Source: Paraescarpia echinospica
Taxonomy: Eukaryota > Annelida > Polychaeta > Sabellida > Siboglinidae
Reading direction: 5' to 3'
Assembly: GCA_020002185.1 (NCBI GenBank)
Contig: CM034544.1
Coordinates: forward strand, 7,619,190-7,683,189
DNA: 64,000 bases
Shown here: one piece after another, positions 23,020 through 34,059 of the stretch
Position numbering within the stretch: position 1 is the stretch's first letter
How the letters are laid out: each line of letters starts with the position of its first letter
Program-made: the position numbers and the translations under genes
Notes under the pieces: model-generated
Database searches by the model: none
Told to the model about the DNA's origin: nothing
Seen by the model: only the letters and a program-made list of their open reading frames with translations

Positions 23020-23552
23020 AGTGATACGGAAGTTTTAAAAATATATTTTAATAACTCGTCGAGCTACCAAAATCCTTCGACGTCTTTGTCAACAACAAAT
23101 GAAAAATAGTCCCGGTATGCGCGCGCATCCAATATTCTGACATTTGCTTTGAAAGCCCCGCCCCCTTCTGGCAGCGAAAATCTTCGTTCGGGAAGTGCGA
23201 CGTTAACAATGTTTTCATTGGTTATAAATCGTTGCTATTTAATTTCACCTTTTTATTTCGAACGCGTATACAAATTATTTGTTGACCTATAGAACACCTA
23301 TCGTGTATAATAGGGCACCATATCTTTGTTTTCGCACATAAATGTCTACTAATGAAGTAAACAAAAAAAAAACGAAATTTAACATGGATTAGATAGGAGT
23401 AAATCAAACCACTCGTTTGGAACAAAGATGGCGATACGCAGTGCTCTATAGCGACGATTTTTCAGTTTGTCTTATAAATGAGTACGTTTCTGTTACCATT
23501 AATGTATACTTATATAGTATATATTTCAATATGTAGCATGAAACAGCTGCAT
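23020..23552. other. Non-coding stretch near the right Maverick end
   Basis: A short GC-rich patch (23105-23200) is followed by AT-rich DNA. No gene or terminal repeat recognised. Confidence 0.4.
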
Positions 23553-23774
23553 TTAATTTCCCCTATAAACATTGCCTTTCAAAACTGATAGGCGTGCTCG
23601 ATCGACCTGAACACCTGGCCGTACGCCTCGACTCGACTGGAAATTCGACAGAAAGGCGACCTCTCCAATGAAACGTATAGTCATCTCCACATTACGTTCT
23701 TTGTGCCACTGGTTGACCAACTTGTATAGACGTTTCTCCGTCTGTGGTCTCGCTTCTTTAAGCGACGATACCAC
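23553..23774 (-). CDS. Small unassigned Maverick ORF beside the right terminal repeat
   Basis: A 73-codon frame (MVSSLKEARPQTEKRLYKLV to LSVLKGNVYRGN) is basic in its first half and contains NVEMTIRFIGEVAFL. It ends about 70 bases inside the right terminal repeat, where Maverick genes often start. I do not recognise it. It may be the surviving 5' piece of a longer leftward gene cut off by the nested insertion. Confidence 0.35.
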   Translation of the reverse strand: MVSSLKEARPQTEKRLYKLVNQWHKERNVEMTIRFIGEVAFLSNFQSSRGVRPGVQVDRARLSVLKGNVYRGN

Positions 23775-23844
23775 TAGCTACGCTATATATATATACCACC
23801 ACCCACTGGATTAAAGTGTCTGAATACTTCCCTGGACGTACTCT

Positions 23845-24042
23845 TTCTTGCACTAGAGGCGCCACTACACTGATTGTTTACGTTATTACAGCATTACACA
23901 TACCCACAAGAGGTCAGCATTATAGTTACATGACAGGTCTTTAATCATAATTTTGTACTAGTAGGAATCCTCAGGAAGGACTGATCCTAAACCCTTTGAT
24001 ATTTTATTCCGTATGTATACTCAAAACTACACTTATACTACT
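23845..24042 (-). repeat. Maverick right terminal inverted repeat
   Basis: Reverse complement of 2402-2610, ending TACT ACT at 24042. Shared blocks include GTAGTGGCGCCTCTA, TAACGTAAACAA and AGGATTCCTACTAGTA. Confidence 0.85.
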
Positions 24043-24515
24043 TACCTTCCATTCAACATCGTAGGCAAGTTGCAGATCTTATGTTTTACACAAGTGTGTG
24101 CACTCCCAACTAGACTCGTCGTAACTGGTAGGGGTATCCAATTTCACTGTCCTTCGCGATCTCTGCCAAACTACTTCCCTTTTAGAGTTTCCAATAGCAG
24201 AATCAACATTAGAAAACACTGTGTTTTGAATAGATGTATGACTACCTTCAACACATTGTATTTACGTGATCCAACTTGTGATATATATTCAGGAGCTGAA
24301 CAATTTAGATCCTCAATTCAAAAACATTTCTATGTATAACAGATGTTTGCCTGGTATATTTGGTGTTGATATTGTGTTTTTTATGTCCTTATTGTTTTTA
24401 TTATTCTATTATTGTTTAATTATTTATATGTATTGTTTCAGTTATCAGTCCTGTTACTGGGTCCACTGGACCTGTTGGAATCTGAATAAATACAATACAA
24501 TCCAATACAACATAT
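24043..24515 (+). pseudogene. LINE reverse transcriptase, 3' piece and tail
   Basis: It begins with the duplicated TACCTT and continues the ORF interrupted at 2401. The C-terminal block FHCPSRSLPNYFPFRVSNSR, then NIRKHCVLNRCMTTFNT and FRSSIQKHFYV is readable in one frame. The 3' UTR ends with an AATACAATACAATCC-type microsatellite tail at about 24485-24512. Removing the Maverick and one target copy restores colinearity of the two LINE pieces. Confidence 0.78.
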
Positions 24516-25290
24516 AAGGGTCATCTTTTTCTATCCGGGGGAGTGCCTACCCGGCGGATGCAGCTAATAATTTAGGCCAGTTTAAATAAAAGATTAGAGT
24601 AAAATAGGAAAGGAAATGCCCTCCCACCTAGATCTAGCTACAAGATTGGAAAATAAGAATTTCGAGATAGCCAGATGAGCTGCATATCGTCGCAATGTGG
24701 GCGCAGCAGAAACAAAACACGCGATAAGCTGCTCACATTATCAGTTTACCAGCAGAATTACAAAAACATCCTTACAAATGTGGGCCTATACATACAGTAG
24801 CCACGGGAAACTGAGATAAATCAAGCGAATGTAATGATACTAGAGTTGTAGTAGTGGTATAAAGGTATCGTTTGTGTGCGAATTACAAGAACAATAGAAA
24901 AACAAAGAAGTCATATAATTTAAAAAAATCCACCTCAGGGCATTTTGCCATGTATGTGGGCTTCATAGCCCACGATAAGACTTCCCCTAAAATGACAACT
25001 TCCTCAAAAACTGGAATCGTTAAAAATGTCTACACAAGGACCGTACCTAAGAAACGGACGTAAATTATCCATAACACGCAGACGATATATGCAAAATGGA
25101 ATCTTCTTCGCATCCGATATCCTGAAAACAGGGCGTTATGCCCCGGCTTTCTATCTTTCCGAAGCCGTAGAGTTTGTGTAATGTGTACGGTCTGTTTACT
25201 TTAAAATGCGTACTTTTTAATCATATATAAAGAACGTATTTCAGTGGTTACACGAACGTTTAAATCAAAAAGAAGTCTGATGTTCCAACG
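24516..25290. other. Intergenic DNA, nothing recognised
   Basis: A small unassigned Lys-rich frame (24872-25063) has no motif. No repeat family identified. Confidence 0.35.
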
Positions 25291-25299
25291 AAGCAGAAT

Positions 25300-25462
25300 T
25301 ATTTACTTACCTATTTATATCACTGGAACACTTGCCGAGAAAAGACGAAATCCTTCAAAACCAGTGAAAGACGGGAAGGGAAAACCAACAAAGAGAGAAC
25401 AGCAAATATCAAGATGGGAAGAAAAGGTCAAAGAAATCTTCAATACAGATCGACCAGCATGA
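25300..25462 (+). pseudogene. LINE ORF2 fragment, endonuclease-RT linker
   Basis: The frame contains LAEKRRNPSKPVKDGKGK followed by REQQISRWEEKVKEIFN. This KPVKD...RW..HF/KEI pattern is the linker before the reverse-transcriptase domain in several LINE clades. The fragment stops at TGA 25460. Only about 50 codons remain. Confidence 0.5.
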
Positions 25463-25499
25463 TATCCAGACATACCTAAAGCACACATCATGTTGCTCT

Positions 25500-25800
25500 C
25501 ATCCTTGTTCCTTGCTCTACAGGGATGAGTGTCGGGGTCATTATTGACAAACCACTCGTTGTGTTTTGTCTTTCCACACTTTTCTATGCATAGCTCCTTC
25601 TCTCCATCTTTCATCCTTCCCTGATATGCTCATGTCCCTACTCACGCAGTCCTCCAATCTCTGTTGTAGCCTTCCCCTATTCCTGTATATTACGCGTTAT
25701 TCCGCCGCTGCTCTCTTTGTTTTTGTTTCCGGCATCCATCCTTGCCAAATGGTCTGTCCATCTCATCCGGCGTCTCACTAATCTCATGTTCGGCTGTTTT
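25500..25800 (-). pseudogene. LINE ORF2 C-terminal fragment
   Basis: Minus-strand frames show RLVRRRMRWTDHLARMD near 25785-25735, the RRRLRWxGHxARM block near the end of many LINE ORF2 proteins, then a decayed tail. Its orientation is opposite to the linker piece just upstream, so this is a rearranged or separate copy. Confidence 0.45.
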
Positions 25801-26825
25801 AATCCTCATATTAAATTTATTAAAACCACCGTTCGTAGACCGAAAAGACAACATGTATCGAGATGAGAGCCGGTACTTATTCTTGCATATCTATGCTGAT
25901 CTCGTGAAGAAACACCTAGGGCGCCGCCGCGGGGGTACACCCCAGAGTGATACGTCTGCGCAGATTGTCCATCGTGTCGGTAAATATAGCGGTAGTCGCA
26001 GGAGCGGTTCCAGAGAGGGTAGTCTAGTGGGCCCAAAAACACCCAATTGCACCCATTGATGCTCGCCAAAAAACCTCCACTGGTGGCCGAACCAAACTCA
26101 TATTGGGTGGACTGAGCTGGAGCTTCATCACGACTCCGATATCCCACTGTAGGATCATGACATAGGAATTTTTCGCCGCCGCGCCGTCATAACTTTATCT
26201 TCTCCAATGTATCGGATCTACTCATGACAACAGAAGACGGGGGTGCTGCTGTTGAACGTTTTCGCGGCGACGTTCACAAGGGAACACGTTCAAAATGTCT
26301 AGGGGGCGCCACTCTAGCGCAGACATAGCGCGGCCAAATTCCAACGGTTTAGTGGGGCACGTGCAGCTCAGCCCCCTTGACACATCAATGAGCCGTGTGA
26401 TGAAGATTGCTGAAACAGACAGATATGGAGGGACATAAGGAGAAAAACAGAATAAGCTACTGAGTGACGTGGACCCCCCGCGAGGGAGCAAGTGGAAGAC
26501 AACGAAATAGTGAACCTGGTGCCGCCTGCTCCTTTGTGTGCAACCGCATTGGGTCATTTGGAATTTGTTTGCATCTAGGTATCCCAACGAGTACAGCTAT
26601 TCTCCAGAGTGGGTCTGACAATGGCAAAGTAAGTCCGATATTTGATTTAGATCGATGGCACTTTACAATTTCTGCGGAGAAAGCGTCGCGATCTATTAGC
26701 TTTTGAACATATATTGAATTCTATATTAGGTGATTAACGTTTAACATTAGCAATCTGGCATATTTGCACGTGGGTATAATGTTTCCAGAATATACATACA
26801 TGTATATACAAATTAATAACACAGA
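25801..26825. other. Mixed-composition DNA, nothing recognised
   Basis: Locally GC-rich (25915-26060, 26160-26500). No motif readable on either strand. Possible decayed transposon. Confidence 0.35.
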
Positions 26826-27250
26826 ACATGGTCCATAAATGGTCCGTCAGCTGTTTTCAATGGTCCTATCACAATGGTTTTCACATGGACCACGGATGGA
26901 CCTGCAAGCAGCATTCAATGGTCCTAGTGTTGTACACAGTTCACATATGGTCCCCTATGTTGCCTGCAGTGGTCCTGTCATGTGTCATTTAGCCACAATA
27001 ATCCTGTCACACCAGTTTAGCACATGGACCAACGGCGTATTGGTCCTATCACATTGGTTTTGTACCTGGACCGGACCAATCAGCAGCATGCTGTGATACT
27101 ATAGTACTTGTCTCATGGTCCAATACATAGATTACAATGGTCCTGTCACAATGTTGTTGTATATGGACCATGGATGGTCCAATCAATTGTTTCCAATGGT
27201 CCTGTTGCACATGGACCTTGGTAATGGTCCACTGTTAACAGCGGTCCTGT
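26826..27250. repeat. Degenerate tandem repeat with ATGGTCC/GGACCAT core
   Basis: More than 15 copies of ATGGTCC or its complement recur at irregular 20-40 base spacing, with longer units such as TCCTGTCACAATG. An old minisatellite in both orientations, able to form hairpins. Confidence 0.6.
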
Positions 27251-28846
27251 CCTTACGCACCACTTTCACATGGTGTAGTGGTGCTGGTACTAGTGCATGG
27301 CACCAGTGCCGCACGTCACTGGCTATGTACCATTGATGACACGTCGAACGTGACATGTGCGAGTCGAAAATGTATCTGACGTCAATGCTAATTCGGCAGG
27401 CTTTGACATGAGTGTCAGTGATGTCAGGTGGTAAAGTCGCCTTGCGTCACTACTTCTTGGTTCTTCCCCTGGTATTCACTGTGGAAAGAAGAAAATGTGT
27501 AAAACGACATAGCATGATTCAGGTCATGACAACGTAACAGAGAGGCCACCAGACAGGCGATCTATGCAAATTTAACTATAATCGAACTAGCATATGTACG
27601 AATATACGTGCAAATGTATGTGTATATGTGCATATGTATGTATATACGTGCATATGTTTAGCCTTTTTTTCCAGGCACGCCATTTTGGGCGCCAAACTTT
27701 CAGGGATTTATCTAAAACTACTGAGTTAATGATGTTTCCCGTTTTAAGCTTCTTATTGAATGTTGGACAATGTTTCACAATGTTACGTATCTGCTATGAA
27801 TTTGAAATTACGAAAACAATTCAACGATCACACTTGGCAAATGATCCTCCAGGCAGACATCAGGAAAATGGGGTACACATGAAAACAGCTGGAGAGAAGG
27901 GCACAGGACAGAGAACTCTGTAGAGTTTTTGTTGACGGACTGTGTCCCAGGAGGAACAGTGAGTATAAGAATATATCCAGCAATCAGGTGGGGACATTTT
28001 ATACAACTGGCAACAGTTCTAAAAACACATGTAGCATTGCAAAAATCTATTCAGATTTACGTTGTGTTTGTTAAACGTCAGGAATGAATACATCTTCTTT
28101 ATCTGCGCATATCTAGCGCCATCTGGAAGATAGGAATTTTTGATGGTATTGTTAATATCTTGCAGATATGACCCACAAGACGATGCCATTAATATATAAT
28201 CACTTGCACTGATCATTTTACAATAACATTCTGAATGTCTGATTGAGTGTCACCAAACCTGCCATCAAACAAGTTGTGCTTCATCCCCTGTCAGTATGTA
28301 ACTGGATGTTACACACAAGAAAATAATGTTCACCCATTCTGTCAGTTTTTCCAATTAATTAAATAAAATCTGCACAAAAACGGGATACACCATCAACCAT
28401 AAAAAATCCATATTGCATGTGCCAATCCACATAATATCATAGGTCTGAGGTTACATACTGATTTGGCATAATATCCTGTATTTAGACTGAGCATGACAAC
28501 CTAATTCTTGACGTCTTTGGTACCCTTCAGTAGGTTTTTAACCATGAACCATGACCAGTTATAATCGACACTTATAATGGCTTTATCTATGACCTCCCAT
28601 TCATGATTTTTTTTTAAATTCCCCTCACATTTATACTCTTATTTATATTTTTTATGAACAATCAAATTACGATAGTTCCAAGTTATGTAGAACTTGATTT
28701 TTTTTATAGAAAATACATGCTGTGTTGCAAACAAGGGTGATATAATCTTCGCCGAAAGTCAGATACAAAAGCGTGGAATCATCCTCTGGCTGTTGTGTGT
28801 ACATGTAGCACCCTCTGGAATACAATATCAAAATAAGGATTTTTGT
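27251..28846. other. Intergenic DNA, nothing recognised
   Basis: A short TATGTGCATATG alternating purine-pyrimidine tract lies at 27590-27660. A 109-codon frame (27594-27923) starts inside it and has no convincing motif. Confidence 0.35.
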
Positions 28847-29142
28847 TGTTGCTTGGTTTCTGACCTAACAGGAAGACTGCCACCTACAGTTGCCTACAAA
28901 CTGCCAAAACTAGTTATGGTTGTTGCTTGGTTTCTGAACTAACAGGAAGACTGCCACCTACAGTTGCCTACAAACTGCCATGACTAGTTATGGTTGTTGC
29001 TTGGTTTCTGAACTAACAGGAAGACTGCCACCTACAGTTGCCTACAAACTGCCAAAACTAGTTATGGTTGTTGCTTGGTTTCTGACCTAACAGGAAGACT
29101 GCCACCTACAGTTGCCTACAAACTGCCATGACTAGTTATGCC
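28847..29142. repeat. Tandem repeat, 74 bp unit x 4
   Basis: The unit starts near GCTTGGTTTCTG at 28851, 28925, 28999 and 29073, each exactly 74 bases apart. Copies differ at two linked sites (ACCTAAC/AACTAAC and CCAAAACT/CCATGACT). Confidence 0.85.
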
Positions 29143-31328
29143 ATCCAGAGTTGAATATTGTTTTAGTCTGTATTAATATATCAATTGTGTTGATTATTTT
29201 TTTTATAAGTTATTCACTATTTAACTATCCTTACAGACAATGTCTTGTCGTCAATATGTTTTACTCTATGTATATATTTTAATTTGTTATTTATTTATTT
29301 TTCTTTCCTCTCTCTCCTAATTATGAATATTGATACAACTTTGTAATGTTTTAGGATGTCTTTCACAACAACAACTGTTTGGTTTTAGCAAGTCTCCATG
29401 GTCATTACAATGTCTTATCAACTATTTTCTTTAATAGAAATGTAAACATCTATTTTTATATTACTTTGTAATTTTCATTTGTTAAAAATAATCACGAATG
29501 TATAAATGTTGGTATATTCGGACCTCACTTTACGGCCACCTTGGTAATACAGCCACCTTGCAATTATAGTCACTCATGGACAGTCCTAAGTTAGTTCTGT
29601 ATCAGTGAAAAAGAGGAACATAGTCCTGCTGATATGGTCATCTTGCCATTCCGGTCACTTTTGCTCATTCCAAATGGTAATCTTACTAGTGGGGTTCCGC
29701 TGTGTCTATAAACATGTAATTTATGATATGTTAATTCTTTCGATATTGCACACTAAAATCTACCAGTACGTAGTGTCCAACTAAAAACTTGTATTCATAA
29801 TAACTAAACAATATATTTTATGCGCACCTTTGATGACGATTCGGTGTAATCTTCTATTGTCTCTTGAGATACGGTCCACTTCATAGTGTTTTTGGTGAAT
29901 GACACGCTCACCTGATTGCTGTTGTAGCCTGTTTGCTGCAAGACAAGAAACCATTCAGAATGCTGAACATTCTTTAAAATATAGTAAACTGTGGATATGT
30001 CGAATTCGCTTATAATGAATTCTCGCTAATAACAAATAAATAAAGTTGGTCCCAATTTTTTCGTATTGAATTTCTGATTAATTTCCATGAGTATAACATA
30101 TGTTTATTACACTTTTTGATATAATGAACAATTTGTTTGTCCCAGTGGCCAAAATCCATTGAAGTAATTATCATCCCGCAAACTCTTCGCATTATATGAA
30201 AGCTAACATCTTCTGTTTTTCTAGAATACCTTTAGATTTCCCAGTAACCATTCACAGAACACCTATAAATGGACAATGTCATTTTCAGTATTCTCTACAG
30301 TTCAGAATGATGTTGGCTTCGGATACTCAGTACAATAATCTTCCGACTGCTGCGAGGATCATTTGCATGGTAATTAGACAAGAACGTTTCATTTGTTCTT
30401 GATATCATGTTATAGTTTCCACCCACTTTCGAAATCGTAACAAAACTGATGTGTTGACGGCAGCGAAACCGATATTCTCTATGTCGGCGTGACGTCACAA
30501 TAACATATGTCAATCGAGGGAGCCAATGGGTTAAAATACTTTACATTGTTTGGTTAATATGCATGATTGTTATGTCACGCCAACATCGAGAATGTCAGTT
30601 TCACCGCCGTTTAAAAGAGGGTGGAACTTATAGCATAACTTTTATAAATTGTTAATTGAAGATGATGTTTAGTTAAACCCATGTATCAGTAACACAAGTA
30701 CTATGGTAACAAGTTTATTCATAAGTTGTGAATATTATTTTGTAATTTATTTATAATTCATGTTGTATTTATTCAGTTTTGTTTAGTTTTAGAAGGGCAT
30801 AGCAACATATAAGTCTATGACTTCCGCTATGTCCTTTCAGCAACAGCAGCACACCATACTGTGCATGTATCATGTTGTTGTTGTTGTTGTTGAATAATAA
30901 ACTTTAATTAATTAATTAATTAATTCAAAATCAGAAAGTGGAGCCTCAACTGGTAAATGGGTGAACTGTGTCGATGAAACAACATCGTTCGCCAGTGTCT
31001 AAGACACTGGATATGGCACGGTTGTATGTCCATTTATAGGGTATTGTAAGGATGATTATCAGGAAACAATGTATATGTTAGAACAGCCAAAAGCGCATGC
31101 TTTCACACGATGTCAAGATCGTTGGGATCGGACAAGCCATAAGGGTGGTAGTAACTATTGAATTTAGCATTTTGGGACATATTTTGAGTTGTACATTTTT
31201 CACTCGCTCATCTATTTTTGATGATATATTATGTAAATATGCAGTTTACATTTATGTTAACTATTCCATGTTGTACATTTATAACACAACATAAATATGT
31301 ACATGAAAGATGCAAGACTCACGTTTCT
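29143..31328. other. Non-coding DNA with a possible minus-strand exon and a retroposon tail
   Basis: 29828-29938 (minus) is a short open stretch between TTGCAG and GTGCGC and could be an exon, with no recognised motif. At 30870-30930 a GTTGTTGTTG tract followed by TTAATTAATT looks like a retroposon 3' tail. The rest is AT-rich. Confidence 0.35.
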
Positions 31329-31503
31329 CTAACGCCGAGCTATTGCTTCTTTCTCCTGCCGAGTGGCTGTGATGGTGTAAAGGATTAGGTCCGGAATGAG
31401 GGCCGTGACAGCGAGGACAAGGAGCGTGAGCCACATGGTAGGGACGGAGAACACACACAGGAAGTTGCCGAACAGGTGTGTCTGTGACGAAATGTGCGAT
31501 GGC
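31329..31503 (-). CDS. ATP11-like P4-ATPase, last exon (final transmembrane helix)
   Basis: The acceptor (AGTGCAG) is at 31504-31506. The first base completes the Trp codon left by the exon at 32860. The peptide includes HLFGNFLCVFSVPTMWLTLL followed by VLAVTALIPDLILY, fitting the last membrane helix of P4-ATPases (S-x-x-x-W-L then LxPDL), then a short basic tail ending TRQEKEAIARR and TAG at 31329-31331. The cytosolic tail is shorter than usual. A GTGAGT donor lies just past the stop, so another isoform or an acquired stop is possible. Confidence 0.7.
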
Positions 31504-31824
31504 CTGCACTAAACGAAAACGAAACTGAATTCAAATGACAGCCTGCTCTAAACGAAAGTGAAACTGAATTCAAACAGTTTATTTCATCCTCGCAAGCCAG
31601 GGGTGTGACTACATACTCTACCCCTGGCAGATCTCCCACGCACTGTGTGGAAGGCAGCTGAATCAAAGTCATAATTGACTTCGCCGTGATAACAGGGCGG
31701 ATACCCGTCTGACTCGCGCTCCGGTTCCAGCAATCCCAATATAATTACCTATTCGACCATTCTCACGAGCCGCGGAGTGTCACGGTGCATTCAAATACCT
31801 AACTACGTCAACTTGCCAAACAAC

Positions 31825-32095
31825 AGTTTATGTGATATCTAATGGCGTCATTGTAGCGCACTCAGTTCATATAATATATAATGGCGTCATTGTAGCACAT
31901 TTAATTCTTGTAGTATCTAATGGCGTCATTGTAGCACACTCAGTTAATGTGCTATCTAATGGCGTCATTATAGCACTCTCAGTTTATGTAGTGTCTAATG
32001 GCGTCATTGTAGCACACTCAGTTTATGTCATATATAATGGCGTCTTTATAGCACACTCAGTTCGTGTGATATCTAATGGCGTTATTGTATACATG
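31825..32095. repeat. Tandem repeat, 39 bp unit x ~7
   Basis: The unit contains TCTAATGGCGTCATTGTAGC followed by ACACTCAGTT. Because 39 is divisible by 3, the plus strand stays open and encodes a repeating SNGVIVAHS motif. There is no sign that it is a gene. Confidence 0.8.
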
Positions 32096-32149
32096 AGATA
32101 GATTAGCATTGCTCGTAGATGCCTTCGTCTTGACCGACTCATGTTTTGG

Positions 32150-32220
32150 TCTTACTTTTAAATAAATAAATATATTTATATAGCAACAAATATACTTAAA
32201 ACTATTCAAAACAGTTTACA
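32150..32220 (-). mobile_element. Retroposon 3' tail (L2/SINE-like), minus orientation
   Basis: In reverse complement it reads TTTTGAATAGTTTTAAG, then GCTATATAAATA and a TATT/ATTT tail, resembling the common 3' end GCGCTATATAAATAAA of L2-related LINEs and SINEs. Confidence 0.4.
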
Positions 32221-32435
32221 TATAAAATAGTAATAAACGAAATAATTAATTAAACAAAAATAAACACAATTTTTTAATTATCATCATGCCATATAAACAC
32301 TTAAACTAAATTAAAACACAGGCTTAATGCCAAATCTAACTGTCATGGTAAGATTTAAAATGATTTTCGAACAAAAAGAGTATTGTCATAAAACAAAGAT
32401 AATTATGTAATACTTTTACTAGGGATTTTCTGTAG

Positions 32436-32905
32436 GCGACAGTTGACATGGCATAAACAATATTTACCAGATAATGACACTGTATGTCAATGGGAACATG
32501 TCCTAGATAATACGTACAAGATAATGGCACTATGTCACAGTCGACATGTCATAGATAACACTTACCAGATAATGACACTGCATATCACAGTAGACATGTC
32601 CTAGATAATGTTTACCAGATAATGATATTGCATGTGACAGTAGACATGTTGCAGATAATACTTATAAGATAATGACATGGAATGCCCTGTACATGTTGTA
32701 CATAATATTTATAAGATAATGAGACTTAATGCCAAAATGGACATGTCATAGATCATTCTTACCAGATAATGACACTGTTGTAGATAGTATAGTTGAAGAT
32801 AGTATTTACCAGATAATGACACTGAATGTCACAGTGGACTAGTCGCAAATAATACTTACCAGATGATGACGCTGTGTGTGACAGTGGACACGATGTAGAT
32901 AATGA
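32436..32905. repeat. ~50 bp tandem array built from an exon end plus its splice donor
   Basis: About nine diverged units of about 50 bp carry ACCAGATAATGACACTG and GACATGTC.TAGATAAT. The last unit (32855-32905) overlaps the 3' end of the P4-ATPase exon at 32860 and its real GTAAGT donor. Several upstream units keep a GTAAG or GTAAA after CAGTGTCATTATCTG on the minus strand. The array therefore looks like repeated duplication of a coding exon edge into its own intron. Confidence 0.7.
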
Positions 32906-32963
32906 AGGAGATGATGAATACGGCAAACATGATCACATTCCAATACCTCGTCATTAACATCAA
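32860..32963 (-). CDS. ATP11-like P4-ATPase exon (penultimate membrane segment)
   Basis: Bounded by TTGCAG acceptor and GTAAGT donor. The peptide LMLMTRYWNVIMFAVFIISF then IIYIVSTVTHSVIIW corresponds to the family segment after VTLKLAL-x-T-R-x-W-T, leading into a membrane helix. 104 bp, phase 0 in and phase 2 out; both neighbours fit. The usual W-T-W-x-N-H is changed to W-N-V-I-M-F. Confidence 0.75.
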
Positions 32964-33228
32964 CTGCAAATAACAACCACCAACTATATGGAATATATTG
33001 TATTTTATATTACCTACTATGACACAACCTACAAGTAAGGATGACCTTAATTTTGAAGTATCAACAAGGTAACAAACATCTCAGATATGTTAAACATAAA
33101 TAGTTTGAATAAAGATATTTGTTTATTCTTGATTAATAAATAAATACGAATCTGACACACACCACACCAGGATGAAGACGAATCAAACAGAAAGTGAAAC
33201 TGTGCAACACACAGAAAGTGAAACTGAC

Positions 33229-33294
33229 CTTGATATTGACAGTAATGATACAGACAGTGAATACAATGAGTCCGTAATCATAGACCCCCATCAT
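33229..33294 (-). CDS. ATP11-like P4-ATPase exon (22 codons)
   Basis: Bounded by TTTACAG and GTCAGT. The peptide MMGVYDYGLIVFTVCIITVN followed by IK matches the family segment F-G-T-x-V-x-T-x-x-V-x-T-V-x-L-K. Phase 0 at both ends, so it joins the flanking exons in frame. Confidence 0.72.
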
Positions 33295-33913
33295 CTGTAA
33301 ACATCATGTGTATGTTTAGCAAATAACAAACAATGTAAACCGTATCAAAACATATTTGATGCACGCGTGAGTGTCGATATATACAGTAGTACTATGCATA
33401 GGAGATTGACATGGCAACAATGTTAATTTTATGTCGCTACTTGCATTTTTAAGTATAACATGTACGTTTTATGTGAATATAGTATGCTGTTGGTGCATTC
33501 ATGGCTTCAGAGTAACACTTCTAAGTCAATGCCACACTGTATCTGTTTGTTTACAATGAATGATGCTTGTGGTAGTAGAAACATAACATTGAAGACCGAG
33601 TACAAAACAAATACAAAGATAATTTGTTGAATAGTTATGTATATAATGAGTAGGTATTAAAAAAATATGACTGGTGTTAGGGTTATATTATTAGTTTAAC
33701 TTCTCGTTTTACGAACGGCCTACCATTATTTGGACATGAGAATTATGTCTTATGTATTCTAAGTGATGTCACATGCATACATTTGTACTGTGCTATACAA
33801 TATTATAGAGGTCTTTATGTTTAACAGGGCAAGTAATTATAAGAGTTACACTTCTGATTGCCCATTTTTTTACTGTGCCATATAAGAATTTACCTTCAAT
33901 TTTGGGTACACAC
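33295..33913. other. Intron in which expected membrane-helix exons are missing
   Basis: Between the exons at 33914 and 33229 an ATP11-type protein should have roughly 110 residues with several membrane helices. I find no such coding sequence on the minus strand here, only AT-rich DNA. Confidence 0.55.
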
Positions 33914-34059
33914 CTTGTAGAAGAAGTACTGGACAAGTGTGGCAGTTCGCTGGTAGAAGTAATGGCCGTGCAGCAGCAGTGCCCTCTGGAGGAAGCAGAA
34001 TCTCGCAATAGCGTAGTCGCTGTATCGCACAGCCTGGCGTCCTTTATTGCCCGCGATAC
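33914..34059 (-). CDS. ATP11-like P4-ATPase exon (post-hinge helix region)
   Basis: Acceptor CTTGCAG, donor GTGTGT. The peptide IAGNKGRQAVRYSDYAIARF then CFLQRALLLHGHYFYQR and LVQYFFYK matches the P4 block G-I-x-G-x-E-G-x-Q-A-x-x-x-S-D-Y with L-L-x-H-G. L-V-Q-Y-F-F-Y-K is the ATP11 (class 6) variant. Phase 1 in, phase 0 out, consistent with both neighbours. Confidence 0.85.

Larger units (their letters stand above)
2402..24042. mobile_element. Maverick/Polinton (adintovirus-like) element, inactive, 21.6 kb
   Basis: A full element bounded by about 200 bp terminal inverted repeats and a 6 bp target duplication. The termini begin AGT and end ACT, as in Polintons. It encodes the hallmark set: B-family DNA polymerase, retroviral-type integrase, FtsK/A32-type packaging ATPase, adenain-like protease, and major and minor capsid proteins. 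All are broken by stops, frameshifts or deletions. Later nested insertions (hAT-like 1.3 kb, LINE 0.77 kb, probably a Kolobok-like element) account for its length beyond the usual 15-20 kb. Such elements integrate with their own integrase and replicate by protein-primed polymerase. This copy is a fossil. Confidence 0.9.

Noticed and set aside
31832..32101. 89-codon frame with SNGVIVAHS repeats as a repeat protein
   Set aside because: A 39 bp minisatellite stays in frame because its length is a multiple of 3; no splice sites or flanking coding sequence.
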